This document shows, piece by piece, positions 1 through 8,549 of a DNA stretch of 64,000 nt. The position numbers and the translations under genes are program-made. How positions within the stretch are numbered: the stretch's first letter is position 1; every line of letters begins with the position of its first letter. The notes beneath the pieces are model-generated. The model did not search any database. It was given only the letters and a program-made list of their open reading frames with translations, and was not told the DNA's origin. Source of the DNA: Demequina lutea (GTDB lineage Bacteria > Actinomycetota > Actinomycetes > Actinomycetales > Demequinaceae); assembly GCF_013409005.1 (NCBI RefSeq), contig NZ_JACBZO010000001.1, forward strand, positions 434,001 through 498,000, written 5' to 3'.

Positions 1-730
1 CGCCATTCTGGCGATCCAGGCGGGAAAGAATGTCCTGGTAGAGAAGTCTTTTGCGCAAAACTCAGCGCAGGCCGAACTCATCCTCGCGGCCGCCGAAAAG
101 GCTGGCGTGTTCGTCATGGAGGCGATGTGGACTAGGCACTTGCCACACGTCTACAAGCTCCGCGCGGCCGTCGAGGCCGGCGAGATCGGCGACGTCACCG
201 CGGTCATTGCTGACCACGGCCAGAAGCTCACGCACGTGCCCCGCATGTACAGGGCCGACCTTGCGGGGGGTTCGCTGCTCGATCTCGGCGTGTACCCGAT
301 CGCCTTCGCGCACGACTTCCTGGGCATGCCCACGTCCGTGACGGCTGTGGGTGACCTCACCGACGAGGGCGTGGACAACCAGGTTGCGATGATCTTCGAC
401 TACCCCACCGCGCAGGCCTCTCTCCACACCTCGATGGTGGGCAAGTCGGCCAACACCGCTCAGATCATCGGCACTACCGGACGGTTCGAGGTGGACAGCT
501 GGTTCTATACGCCCACGACGATCCGCCTTGTCCGCGACGACGTCACGGAGTGGGAGTTCGACGGTCACGTCGACAACGGCTTCCAGTTCCAGGCGGCCGA
601 GGTGGCGCGTTGCATCGCCGCGGGGCTCACCGAGAGCCCCATCAAGACGTGGCAAGACACGCGCGAGGTCATGGCGCTTCTGGACAAGGTTCGCGCCCAG
701 ATCGGCGTGGTCTACCCCAACGAGAAGTGA
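1..730 (+). CDS. Gfo/Idh/MocA family oxidoreductase, 5' end missing
   Basis: The reading frame is open from base 2 to the TGA at 728-730 and gives 242 residues, so the N-terminal NAD(P)-binding half lies outside the window. The first residues contain VLVEKSFA, which matches the EKP-type motif after the Rossmann fold of the Gfo/Idh/MocA family (usual length about 330 residues). The C-terminal part, with GGSLLDLGVYPIAFAHDFLG and a following beta-rich stretch, fits the substrate-binding domain. These enzymes oxidise or reduce sugars, inositols or related polyols; the substrate cannot be read here. Family confident, function open. Confidence 0.9.
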   Translation, partial: AILAIQAGKNVLVEKSFAQNSAQAELILAAAEKAGVFVMEAMWTRHLPHVYKLRAAVEAGEIGDVTAVIADHGQKLTHVPRMYRADLAGGSLLDLGVYPIAFAHDFLGMPTSVTAVGDLTDEGVDNQVAMIFDYPTAQASLHTSMVGKSANTAQIIGTTGRFEVDSWFYTPTTIRLVRDDVTEWEFDGHVDNGFQFQAAEVARCIAAGLTESPIKTWQDTREVMALLDKVRAQIGVVYPNEK

Positions 731-848
731 CGCGCCGCGCCGATGCTCGGGCCTTGCTCTAGGCCTCCACGTTTGCCCGTCGCCTCCCTCTCCGGTGCGG
801 GGCGGGCGGGCAGCCCCGGGTGTCGCCGCGTGACGGTACCGTAGGCCC

Positions 849-1478
849 ATGGCTGGCCGCGGATTCTGGATCGTGTTCGAAGGCGGCGACGGCGTGGGCA
901 AATCCACGCAGATCGACGCCCTGCTCGCGTGGTTGCGCGCCGGGGGTGCGGGGTCTGCCGAGGTTGTGACGACTCGTGAGCCAGGTGGGACGCCCCTTGG
1001 CGTCGAGCTACGCCAAGCCGTGATGCACGGCGACCACGTGGCGCCGCGCGCGGAGGCGCTGCTGTACGCGGCGGACCGCGCGCACCACATTGCGACGCTC
1101 GTGCGCCCGGCGCTCGATCGCGGCGCGATCGTGGTCCAGGACCGCTACCTCGACTCATCAATCGTGTATCAAGGCGGAGCTCGCGGCCTTGGCGACATGG
1201 TCGAACAGATCTCGCTGTGGGCCACGGAGGGCGCCGTTCCCGACCTCACCGTGGTGCTCGACATGGAGCCCCGCGCGGATCGTTTGGAACGCGAGCTGGA
1301 CAGGGTCGAGCGCGAGACCTCCGAGCATGCGGCACGCATGCGGGAGGGCTTCCTCGTGCTCGCCGCACGGGCACCGGAGCGCTATGCCGTGGTCGATGCG
1401 GCCCGCCCCGTCGCCGATGTCGCCGCCGACGTGCGCGTGGCCGTCGCGGCGGCCATGGCCAAGGCGGTCGCCTCGTGA
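849..1478 (+). CDS. tmk: Thymidylate kinase
   Basis: Converts dTMP to dTDP in the cytoplasm for DNA synthesis. The 209-residue product has the P-loop GGDGVGKST at residues 12-20, the TREPGGTPLG segment that positions the phosphate donor and acceptor, and the DRYLDSSIVYQG motif typical of the family; length is normal. The ATG at 849 is used because the protein then begins just before the first beta-strand, although no strong Shine-Dalgarno precedes it. It is followed after 40 bases by holB, an arrangement common in actinobacteria. Confidence 0.97.
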   Translation: MAGRGFWIVFEGGDGVGKSTQIDALLAWLRAGGAGSAEVVTTREPGGTPLGVELRQAVMHGDHVAPRAEALLYAADRAHHIATLVRPALDRGAIVVQDRYLDSSIVYQGGARGLGDMVEQISLWATEGAVPDLTVVLDMEPRADRLERELDRVERETSEHAARMREGFLVLAARAPERYAVVDAARPVADVAADVRVAVAAAMAKAVAS

Positions 1479-1518
1479 AGACGCAGGTCGCCTCGGCCAT
1501 GACCAAGGAGGGCATCGC

Positions 1519-2661
1519 GTGACGCTGCCCGGAGTGTGGGCCGAAGTCGTTGGCCAGGACGCGCAGATCGAGCCGCTGCGCGCGGCGGTGGATGATCCCG
1601 TCGCCATGACCCACGCGTGGCTCATTACCGGACCGCCCGGCTCGGGTCGCTCCCACGCCGCGAGGGCGTTTGCCGCGGCGCTGCAGTGCGAAAAGGGCGG
1701 TTGCGGGGAGTGCCACGCGTGCATCACCGCGCTGAGCGGAGCCCATGCGGACGTCACGAGGGTCGCGACCGAGAAGGTCACCATCTCGATCGACGAGGTG
1801 CGTGACCTGGTGGGCCTCGCGCAACGATCCCCAAGCGGTGGGCGCTGGCGGGTCATCATCATCGAGGACGCCGACCGCATGACGGAGCGCACGTCCAACG
1901 TGCTCCTCAAGGCCATCGAGGAGCCGCCGCCGCGGACCGTGTGGCTCCTGTGTGCGCCCCACTCCCACGACGTGGGAGTGACGATCCGTTCCAGGTGCAG
2001 GACCGTGTCGCTGCGCACCCCGGCGCCGGAAGTGGTGGCGGCGCTCCTGATCGAGAAGGACGGCATCGCGCCCGACCTCGCCATGGAGGTCGCGCTCGCC
2101 GCCCAGAGTCACATCGGCATTGCGAGACGTCTCGCGAAGGACCCCCACGCCAGGGCGAGGCGAGACCAGGTTCTCGCCCTCGCGACCGACGTGCGAGGCG
2201 TCGGCGATGCGGTGCTTGCCGCAGCGGACCTGGTCGCCGTGGCAGACGAGGACGCCTCCGCAGCTACGGAGGAGCGCAACGCCGCCGAGAAGGCGGAACT
2301 GCTGATGATGCTTGGCGCCGAATCGGGGACGCTTCCCCCCGCTCTCAGGGCACAAGTGCGGGAGCTCGAGGACGACCAGAAGCGCAGGGCGACCCGTCAC
2401 AAGCGCGACGTGTTGGATCGCGCCGTGACCGACCTCATGTCTCTATACAGGGACGTGGCGGCGGTGCAGGTCGGGGCGGACGTCACTCCGCTTAACACGG
2501 CGCACGATGGGCAGGCCAGGGAGCTCGCGGGCCGAACGAGCCTTGCCGACACGATGCGCTGCCTCGATGCGCTTGCGCTCGCCCGCACCAGGCTCGCCTC
2601 GAATGTGCAGCCGCTGCTTGCCATCGAGGCGATGATCCTGGCGCTTCGCCCCCGCGTCTAG
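1519..2661 (+). CDS. holB: DNA polymerase III delta' subunit
   Basis: Clamp-loader subunit that helps load the beta clamp during replication. The 380-residue product has a degenerate P-loop GPPGSGRS (residues 38-45; Arg replaces the catalytic Lys, so it probably does not hydrolyse ATP), a four-cysteine zinc cluster (C57, C62, C65, C68) and the helicase-like IIIEDADRMTE and RSRCRTVSL segments. The GTG at 1519 is chosen because AAGGAGG ends eight bases upstream and the protein then starts at VTLPGVWAEVVGQ, the family's usual N-terminus. The same frame is open further upstream, but that part overlaps tmk and is not coding. Confidence 0.95.
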   Translation: MTLPGVWAEVVGQDAQIEPLRAAVDDPVAMTHAWLITGPPGSGRSHAARAFAAALQCEKGGCGECHACITALSGAHADVTRVATEKVTISIDEVRDLVGLAQRSPSGGRWRVIIIEDADRMTERTSNVLLKAIEEPPPRTVWLLCAPHSHDVGVTIRSRCRTVSLRTPAPEVVAALLIEKDGIAPDLAMEVALAAQSHIGIARRLAKDPHARARRDQVLALATDVRGVGDAVLAAADLVAVADEDASAATEERNAAEKAELLMMLGAESGTLPPALRAQVRELEDDQKRRATRHKRDVLDRAVTDLMSLYRDVAAVQVGADVTPLNTAHDGQARELAGRTSLADTMRCLDALALARTRLASNVQPLLAIEAMILALRPRV

Positions 2662-2704
2662 GGGCACGGTCACCGGAAATATCGGACTCGTTTAGTCTTT
2701 TCCC

Positions 2705-4246
2705 ATGAAGCGCATCGCCGTCCTCGCCGCGTCCGCCGTTCTCCTCACGGGCTGTTCACTCTTGCCGACGACGGGCGGGAAGTCGCCATCGCCATCGCCA
2801 AGTCCTACGGTGAGCGCCGCCCCCGCGGTGAGCGGCGCTCCTGCGGACCCCTCCTCTTCGCCCGTCTATCAACAGTCAGTGTCGTGGAAGGACTGCGGCA
2901 CGCTCCAGTGCGCGACGATCAAGGTGCCGCTGGATTGGTCCGCGCCAGACGGCCCCACCATCGGCATCGCGATCAACCGTCGGCTCGCGAACGATCAGGC
3001 GCACCGCGTGGGATCGCTGCTCATCAACCCCGGCGGTCCCGGGGCTTCGGGGAAGGACCTTCTCGCGCACTTTGAGACTATTGCGGGCAAGAAGTTGCTC
3101 GACAGTTACGACGTCATCGGCTTTGATCCGCGCGGTGTCGGCGAATCAGACCCCATCAGCTGTGGCGACGGCAAGGCGCTCGACGCGTACTTCGTGAAGG
3201 ACTTCATCGTCTCGGAGCAGAAGGATCTCGACCAGGCGGTGGCCCGCAATGCGGCGTTTGCGAAGGCGTGTCTGGCGAAGTCCGGGCCCATCTTCCAGAA
3301 CGTGGACACGGTTTCCGCGGCGCGTGACATGGACGTCATCCGCGCGGTCCTTGGCGACGATCACCTCAACTACTTGGGTTTCTCCTACGGAACCCAACTT
3401 GGCGCGACCTACGCCGAGATCTACCCCGCCAAGGTGGGCCGGGTGGTTCTCGATGGCGCCGTCGACATCTCGCTGTCGTCCGAGGAGCAGTCGATCACTC
3501 AAGCGACGGGCTTCGAGAACGCGCTCAAGAACTTCATCGTCTGGTGTCACCAGCAGGCTACGTGCCCGCTGACGGGTGATGTCGAGCAGTCCCGCCAGCA
3601 GATTGCGGACATCGCAGTCCAGGCGAGGGACCACACGTACGCGTCGGGCGGCGACACGCCCGTAGACGGCAACCTGATGGTCTACGGGATGGTCGTCACG
3701 TTGTACGACCAGAACTCTTGGCAGTACCTCGAACTCGCGCTCAAGGAGGTCATAGACCAAGGCACGGCAAAGACGTTTTATGCGCTCGGCAACTTCTACC
3801 TCGACCGCAACGGCGACACGGGCGCGTACACCACCAACTCGACGGCGGCGTTCACGGCAATTTCGTGCCTCGACAGCGCGCAAGAGGACTGGACCATTGC
3901 GAAGCAGCGTGACTTCGCGAGCAAGATCGAGGCGGTGGCGCCGACGTTCGGGTGGTGGTTCGCGGGCTCTGTCGGTTGCGAGGGTTGGCCGTATCACGCC
4001 CACCAGACGGTGACCAAGATCGTCAACGCGACGTCCGCCGCGCCGATGCTGGTCGTGGGAACCACGAACGACCCGGCGACCCCGTACACGTGGGCGCAGT
4101 CACTCGCCAAGCAATTGGGCGCGACGCTGTTGACCTTTAAAGGCGAGGGTCACACCGCCTATGGCCGCTCCAATCAGTGCATCACCGACGCGGTGGATGG
4201 GTTCCTTGTTGGTGGCGTCATGCCGCCGTCGGGAGTGACCTGCTGA
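2705..4246 (+). CDS. Secreted alpha/beta-hydrolase lipoprotein, tripeptidyl-aminopeptidase-like
   Basis: A 513-residue exported protein. The N-terminus is a lipoprotein signal ending LLTGC (Cys17 lipidated), followed by a Ser/Pro/Ala-rich linker. The body is an alpha/beta hydrolase with the oxyanion segment NPGGPGASG, the nucleophile elbow GFSYGTQLG (Ser about 227), and a C-terminal TAP-like domain carrying the GEGHTAY histidine near 482. Family members such as SlpD/SlpE of Streptomyces release N-terminal tripeptides or cleave related substrates outside the cell. The true substrate is unknown. It lies 43 bases after holB, so it may have its own promoter. Confidence 0.92.
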   Translation: MKRIAVLAASAVLLTGCSLLPTTGGKSPSPSPSPTVSAAPAVSGAPADPSSSPVYQQSVSWKDCGTLQCATIKVPLDWSAPDGPTIGIAINRRLANDQAHRVGSLLINPGGPGASGKDLLAHFETIAGKKLLDSYDVIGFDPRGVGESDPISCGDGKALDAYFVKDFIVSEQKDLDQAVARNAAFAKACLAKSGPIFQNVDTVSAARDMDVIRAVLGDDHLNYLGFSYGTQLGATYAEIYPAKVGRVVLDGAVDISLSSEEQSITQATGFENALKNFIVWCHQQATCPLTGDVEQSRQQIADIAVQARDHTYASGGDTPVDGNLMVYGMVVTLYDQNSWQYLELALKEVIDQGTAKTFYALGNFYLDRNGDTGAYTTNSTAAFTAISCLDSAQEDWTIAKQRDFASKIEAVAPTFGWWFAGSVGCEGWPYHAHQTVTKIVNATSAAPMLVVGTTNDPATPYTWAQSLAKQLGATLLTFKGEGHTAYGRSNQCITDAVDGFLVGGVMPPSGVTC

Positions 4247-4314
4247 CGGAGGGGCGCCGGTGATTTGGTCGCGGCGCTCGACCCGCTAAGATGGTGAGCC
4301 GCGCCACGGCGCCG

Positions 4315-4390
4315 GCCGCCTTAGCTCAGTTGGTAGAGCGATTCACTCGTAATGAATAGGTCAAGAGTTCGATTCTCTTAGGCGGCTCCA
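4315..4390 (+). tRNA. tRNA-Thr (CGT anticodon)
   Basis: Folds as a full cloverleaf: acceptor GCCGCCT pairs with AGGCGGC, D-arm GCTC/GAGC, anticodon stem ATTCA/TGAAT around loop CTCGTAA (anticodon CGT, threonine), and T-arm AAGAG/CTCTT around TTCGATT. The discriminator T is followed by an encoded CCA at 4388-4390. The 3' half is the integration target of the island that follows; the element restores the tRNA end, so the gene stays functional. Confidence 0.97.
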
Positions 4391-4391
4391 C
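4345..4391 (+). repeat. attL: attachment-site core inside the tRNA-Thr 3' end
   Basis: Runs from the anticodon loop through CCA plus one base and is identical over 47 bases to 49875-49921 and over 45 bases to 50751-50795. All three copies point the same way, as expected for attL, an internal att and attR made by site-specific integration into a tRNA gene. Confidence 0.9.
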
Positions 4392-5182
4392 GGTTTACCA
4401 GGCAATTTGTGGGATTGCATGACGCTCGCCGCGCGATTGGTGAGCCATCAGGTCAGCAATTCTGCTTCGATTCGCCGATACTCTGCGGCTCCGCGCGCAC
4501 TTGTGAGTCAGCAGAGCGCCCCACGTTCCGCGAGGCATGGTGCGTCGCTCTTGTCGGTGCTGCGCGATCGTGGTTCTTGGATGTTGCCGCATGGATACTC
4601 TGCAGCGTGCGAGCGCACTCCCAGCGCAACGAGAACTGCGTGCACGTTCAAGCCCGCCGGTGGCGGACGGGACGCCGCCCATCCATCGTCGAGCGGTACC
4701 TACACTGCCCGCGGCAGGCCGCCGGGAACCCTGACGAGTTATGTTGCTACTTCAAGTTCAGGTTCTACCCCCGCAAACCCCTATCATTGGGCACCTCACT
4801 CGTAAGATCGCTTCAGACAAGAGACTCAGTTTGAGGGCGTGACCACCTGATGATTCATGGGCAGGAAGCAAGCAATCCGACGAAAGCGCAACTAGCGGCC
4901 TCCATCGCCGCTTTTCTCGACCTAGATGTTCCCTCGGTGTCAGCGGGACGTTCGGTCGACAGCCATTTCCTCGACGCAACGCACGAAGCCTTGTCCGGCC
5001 CAGGCGCCATTCAGCGACCATGAGGAAATGCTCGTGACCTTGGACTTGGCCCTCGGGTAGGGGTTCCTGTCGGGGTTTTTGGCCTCGCGTACCCATCCGC
5101 GCGGGCCCACGCCTCGAATCCTCGTATGAACACCGGATGCCGTCCAGCGTGCCTTGAGCGCCGCACTGCGAAGGGAACCCCC
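4392..5182. other. Left end of the island; no gene recognised; partly repeated at 50796
   Basis: From 4392 to about 4670 the sequence aligns with 50796-51065 with scattered mismatches, including CCATCAGGTCAGC and GGTTCTTGGATGTTGCCG; a weaker match near 4737-4770 pairs with 51367-51405. No reading frame keeps a recognisable protein in both copies, so this looks like non-coding end DNA or a decayed gene. At 5038-5115 the minus strand reads GWVREAKNPDRNPYPRAKSK, which looks protein-like, but I cannot assign it. Confidence 0.6.
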
Positions 5183-5774
5183 ATGGGGACCTCGACGCTC
5201 GTTCCCCTCGCCGTTGGCCTGGCCGCCGCGCTCGCCATGGTGGGCTGCGCCCCATCGGATTCGCCCAAGACCCCAACCGAGGACACCATGATGAGCGCCG
5301 ACGCGTCGCAGGCGGCGCGCCCTTTGCCGCGTGATTCCGTGGATGACGTCGACCAGGCGGGTTCGCTGGACCTTCGCCTCAACTTCAAGGTCACCACACT
5401 CGCCGGCGAGGAATTCTCGGGCGCGAGCCTTGCGGGCCACGATTCAATCCTCTGGTTCTGGGCCTCGTGGTGCCCCACGTGGCAGGCCGAGGCCCCGGGC
5501 GTGGCGGAGGCGGTCCCGCAGCTCCCCGAGGGATTACGGTCTATGGCGTCCCCGGCAAGTCGGATCAGGCCGCAATGGAGAGGTTCGTCAACACGTCTGG
5601 CCTTGCGGATGTCACGAACATCATCGATCCCGACGGCGGCTGTGGAGCACGTTTGGAGTTCCGTACCAGCCCGCCTTCGTCCTGATCAACGACAACGGCG
5701 AGATCACCTCGCTCCAAGGAGCCTCGGGGCCTCAAGGCATCCTCGACGCCGCGAACAAACTCGCGTCGACGTAG
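5183..5774 (+). pseudogene. TlpA/ResA-like thioredoxin lipoprotein, two frameshifts
   Basis: Starts at the ATG after GAAGGGA with an exported lipoprotein signal (GCAP lipobox). The thioredoxin-like fold is readable in three successive frames: to QLPEG (about 5535), then ITVYGVPGKSD to DPDGG (about 5638), then STFGVPYQPAFVLIND to the stop. Each shift is explained by one missing base. The active site reads WCPTW instead of the expected WCPTC, so the second redox cysteine is lost too. Homologues work with CcdA to reduce exported proteins, and ccdA lies just downstream on the other strand. Sequencing error could explain the shifts but not easily also the lost cysteine. Confidence 0.8.
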
Positions 5775-5838
5775 GCTTGTCTACCAGCCCGAGGCCAGTC
5801 AGAGGATCGCCGCTCCCCGCGCGAGCGCCGCCATTGGA

Positions 5839-6468
5839 TTACAGGTGCTTGTTCACCTCTGCCAAGAGGTCTGCGGGCGCGAGCCACATTGACGGGTAGT
5901 TGCCTTGCCACACCTTGTCGCCCGCGGCATTGATGAGTACGAACCCGTGTCCGGGTAGGTCCGCGTGCATCCCCGTTCCCAGCACGCCATAGGCCTTTGA
6001 GACCTTCCCGTCGTCGATCAGGAAGGGCGTGGAGATCCCCACGGAGGTCATCGCGCTACGAATGAAGTCGGGCGGGTCCATGACGATCGGGAGGATCGTG
6101 AGCCCCTCTTTGGCGAACTGAGGGTCGGCCTCGAGGGCCTTCATCTGGACAATGCAGGATGAGCAACCCGCACCTTCGCTGAAGTAGAGAATGACTGGTT
6201 TGCCCGCGAAGTCGGCGAGAGATACGGTCTTGCCGCTCGTGTTGGGCAGCGTGAATGCTGGCGCCAGGCCGGACGCCGCGCTGACCTTCGGCTGCGCGGA
6301 GAGCATGGCCGCGGCCACGATCCCCACCACTGCGACAAGGCCCACGGACCACGCGACCAGGCGGAAGACGCGGGTCTTGCGAATGGCGGCAGTCCCGGAG
6401 GAGGAACTGGTTGGCCTGGCGCGCCCGGTTTCCTTCGAGGGGTTGGGGGTCTCATCAGGGTCTTTCAT
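5839..6468 (-). CDS. Membrane-anchored redoxin (AhpC/TSA-like thioredoxin fold)
   Basis: A 209-residue protein: a Ser/Thr/Pro-rich cytoplasmic tail, one transmembrane segment (about 35-57, VAWSVGLVAVVGIVAAAM), then an extracytoplasmic redoxin domain. The catalytic pair is in GAGCSSCIVQ (about residue 100), following the usual VILYF strand; PFLID and GHGFVLINAAG complete the fold. It is probably the thiol-disulfide partner of the CcdA homologue whose stop overlaps its start by four bases (ATGA), so the two are translationally coupled. The trio with 7366-7671 looks like a thiol-reducing system that keeps exported metal-binding cysteines reduced (inference). Confidence 0.88.
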   Translation of the reverse strand: MKDPDETPNPSKETGRARPTSSSSGTAAIRKTRVFRLVAWSVGLVAVVGIVAAAMLSAQPKVSAASGLAPAFTLPNTSGKTVSLADFAGKPVILYFSEGAGCSSCIVQMKALEADPQFAKEGLTILPIVMDPPDFIRSAMTSVGISTPFLIDDGKVSKAYGVLGTGMHADLPGHGFVLINAAGDKVWQGNYPSMWLAPADLLAEVNKHL

Positions 6469-7376
6469 GGGTGGTCGATCCTCTCGTGCGATGGTGCTTG
6501 AGTGGGCGGCAAAGTGCGAGACCGCCCGGTGATGGTCGCGGCGACGATTGCGGCCACGATGCCGACGAGAACGAGGCCGAGGACGGGCTCGGGTACGGGG
6601 CTAAGCCACTGCTCGACCCTGGAGAAGATGGTGACGAGCCGTTCGCTGATCCAGTCCTGGACCGCGGACCCGCCCGTCATTGACGCGCTTTGGGACAGCG
6701 CGATCACTCCTGCGCCCATGGCGACGAACGTGGCGGCGATGATCAGGTTGAGCCGCGTCGTTCGCAACGTCTTGCCGGCCACTGAAAGAACTACCGGGTG
6801 GGGGCGCGCCGTGCGAATCTTCGACAAGCGCGTCTTGTCCCACAGGAGCGCCATGGCGAACAGCGGGAAGACCATGCCGAACACGTAGGCGGCGCCCAGG
6901 CCGATTCCTCCGACCACGCTCCCCGACAGCGCCGATAGCGTCATGACGCCCACGAGGACGGGGGCGCAGCAGCTCGACGCGATTCCGGAAAACACTCCAA
7001 GGGCGAAGAACGAGGCCGAGTCGCCGCGGGAAGTGTCGGGCATGCGGATGAAGCTGGGTAGGGACCACATCGTGCCGCTAATGGTCAGGTATGCCATGGC
7101 GAACATGAGCAGGCCTCCCGCGATGTAGAGGGGCTCGTGATACTTGGCCACTGCGCCTGCTACCAGGCTCGCGCCCATCGTTAAGGGCACGAGCACGACG
7201 GCGAGGCCCGCAGCAAAGATGAAGGTGAGAGGCAGGAGTCGCCAGCGGCGGTTCTTCGCGGCGCCCGCGAGGTAGCTGGGTGCGAGAAATACGATGCAGC
7301 ACGGCGCGAAGAGGGCGACACCACCGGCGAAGAACGCCGCGAGGACGCTGCCGGTTGCGAGGAGTTCAGTGCCCAC
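6465..7376 (-). CDS. ccdA: CcdA-like cytochrome c biogenesis / disulfide reductant transporter
   Basis: A 303-residue polytopic membrane protein that moves reducing equivalents from cytoplasmic thioredoxin to exported thiol proteins. About six to seven hydrophobic helices are visible; the first contains FAPCCIVFLAPSYL and a later one SGIASSCCAPVLVGV, the paired cysteine-proline motifs of the CcdA/DsbD membrane domain, here as Cys-Cys. It overlaps the small thioredoxin gene upstream (7366) by 11 bases and the redoxin downstream by four, so the three form one minus-strand operon. A final helix and short basic tail extend it beyond the core domain. Confidence 0.88.
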   Translation of the reverse strand: MGTELLATGSVLAAFFAGGVALFAPCCIVFLAPSYLAGAAKNRRWRLLPLTFIFAAGLAVVLVPLTMGASLVAGAVAKYHEPLYIAGGLLMFAMAYLTISGTMWSLPSFIRMPDTSRGDSASFFALGVFSGIASSCCAPVLVGVMTLSALSGSVVGGIGLGAAYVFGMVFPLFAMALLWDKTRLSKIRTARPHPVVLSVAGKTLRTTRLNLIIAATFVAMGAGVIALSQSASMTGGSAVQDWISERLVTIFSRVEQWLSPVPEPVLGLVLVGIVAAIVAATITGRSRTLPPTQAPSHERIDHP

Positions 7377-7671
7377 GGTTCGTCCCTGTCATGGCGGCCG
7401 CGCGCTCATCAAGCACCCGTGCGAGTTTCTTGCGCGGGAACCTGCCGTGGCTGAAGAACTCGCCGTCGAGCAACACGAGTGGACTCATGGCGGGCCGATG
7501 CAGGGCGACGAGCGCGCGCCCTTCTTCGGAGTCTGCACGAATGCTTTCAACGTTGAACCTGTACGTGCGCTGGAGGTTCTCGAGGGCTTCTCCCGCGTCG
7601 GTGCAGAAGTGGCATGCCTCGGCATGGACGAGGGTGACGACGGTCGTTAGAGCGCCTTCAGTGGGGTGCAC
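7366..7671 (-). CDS. Small thioredoxin/glutaredoxin-like protein
   Basis: A 101-residue cytoplasmic protein with a thioredoxin fold: TVVTLVHAEACHFCTDAGEAL holds the CHFC active site near residue 22, and SPLVLLDGEFFSHGRFP carries the cis-proline and the next strand. It is the first gene of the redoxin-ccdA operon, so it could feed electrons to CcdA from the cytoplasmic side (inference). The tandem GATGAAG boxes at 7743 sit between it and the divergent response regulator and could control both. Confidence 0.82.
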   Translation of the reverse strand: MHPTEGALTTVVTLVHAEACHFCTDAGEALENLQRTYRFNVESIRADSEEGRALVALHRPAMSPLVLLDGEFFSHGRFPRKKLARVLDERAAAMTGTNRGH

Positions 7672-7742
7672 GGCAGGTTCTCTCCTTCTTGTGGTGTCGT
7701 GGAGAGTTTCGCGAGGCGACCCATGGCGCGGCGTTAATGTTC

Positions 7743-7760
7743 GATGAAGACTCGATGAAG
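7743..7760 (+). promoter_or_regulatory. Tandem GATGAAG boxes, predicted response-regulator site
   Basis: GATGAAG at 7743-7749 and 7754-7760, 11 bases apart, between divergent thiol-redox and two-component genes. The one-helical-turn spacing of two half-sites is the rule for OmpR-family regulators. The same arrangement occurs upstream of four other genes in the island. Confidence 0.7.
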
Positions 7761-7832
7761 ACCGTGTGGTGACCCGGCTATGTTGCGACCCCCTGGGCGC
7801 GGGGGGTGCTGGGCTCGACTAGATTCGGCGGT

Positions 7833-8546
7833 ATGAGTTCACCGTCGAATCAAGCGCCGCGCGCTTTGGTCGTCGACGACGAGCGGGAGCTCGCACTCCT
7901 GATCGCGGACTACTTGGTGCGGGATGGCTTCGTCACGCAGACTGTGTTCGACGGGCCGTCTGCCATCGCGGCGGCCAGGGAAGATCCACCCGATCTCGTG
8001 GTGCTCGACCTGGGCCTGCCGGGCCTCGACGGCGTCGAGGTCTGCCGACAGATTCGCTCCTTCTCGGACTGCTACATCATGATGGTGACGGCCCGGTCGG
8101 ACGAGATCGACACGATCCTCGGGCTCGAGGTTGGGGCGGATGACTATGTCACCAAGCCGTTCAGCCCCCGCGAGCTCGCCGCGCGCGCGCGGGCGATGCT
8201 CCGCCGACCGCGCGAGGGCTCTGAGCCGAGCGGGCCCCAGGGCGGAGTCGCTAAGTTCGGTGGGCTCATGATCGACCTGGTGGCGCGCGAGGCTTCGGTC
8301 AATGGCGCGCCGGTCGGGCTGACGAAGACGGAATTCGACATTCTCGCCGCACTGGCTAGCCGACCGCGGCAAGTCTTCACTCGCCGCACGCTGATTGCTG
8401 CGGTGTGGGGCGAGGGGTGGTTCGGCGACGAGCACATCGTCGACGTTCATATTCTGCATATTCGACGGAAACTGGGCGACGACGCGACGACGCAGCGCTA
8501 TGTGAGGACCTACCCAGCAGTCGGCTACCGGATGGGCGAGGGCTGA
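7833..8546 (+). CDS. OmpR-family response regulator
   Basis: A 237-residue regulator: receiver domain with acidic pocket D15/D16, phospho-acceptor D59 (VVLDLGLPG) and the conserved VTKPFSPRE lysine, then a winged-helix DNA-binding domain with TKTEFDILAALASRPRQVFTR and the RRKLGDD recognition region. The ATG at 7833 is chosen; an in-frame GTG at 7806 would add nine residues of no conserved character. The sensor kinase starts three bases after its stop. Position beside thiol-redox and copper genes suggests control by copper or envelope thiol stress, probably through the GATGAAG tandem boxes (inference). Confidence 0.93.
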   Translation: MSSPSNQAPRALVVDDERELALLIADYLVRDGFVTQTVFDGPSAIAAAREDPPDLVVLDLGLPGLDGVEVCRQIRSFSDCYIMMVTARSDEIDTILGLEVGADDYVTKPFSPRELAARARAMLRRPREGSEPSGPQGGVAKFGGLMIDLVAREASVNGAPVGLTKTEFDILAALASRPRQVFTRRTLIAAVWGEGWFGDEHIVDVHILHIRRKLGDDATTQRYVRTYPAVGYRMGEG

Positions 8547-8549
8547 CGG

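Noticed and set aside
1090..1518. Long N-terminal extension of holB
   Set aside because: The open frame continues upstream but overlaps tmk, has Arg/Ser/Trp-rich text without family character, and a strong AAGGAGG sits just before the GTG at 1519.
4392..4834. Protein-coding ORFs just after the tRNA
   Set aside because: Frames exist on both strands, but the homologous copy at 50796 does not preserve a recognisable protein or a common stop pattern.
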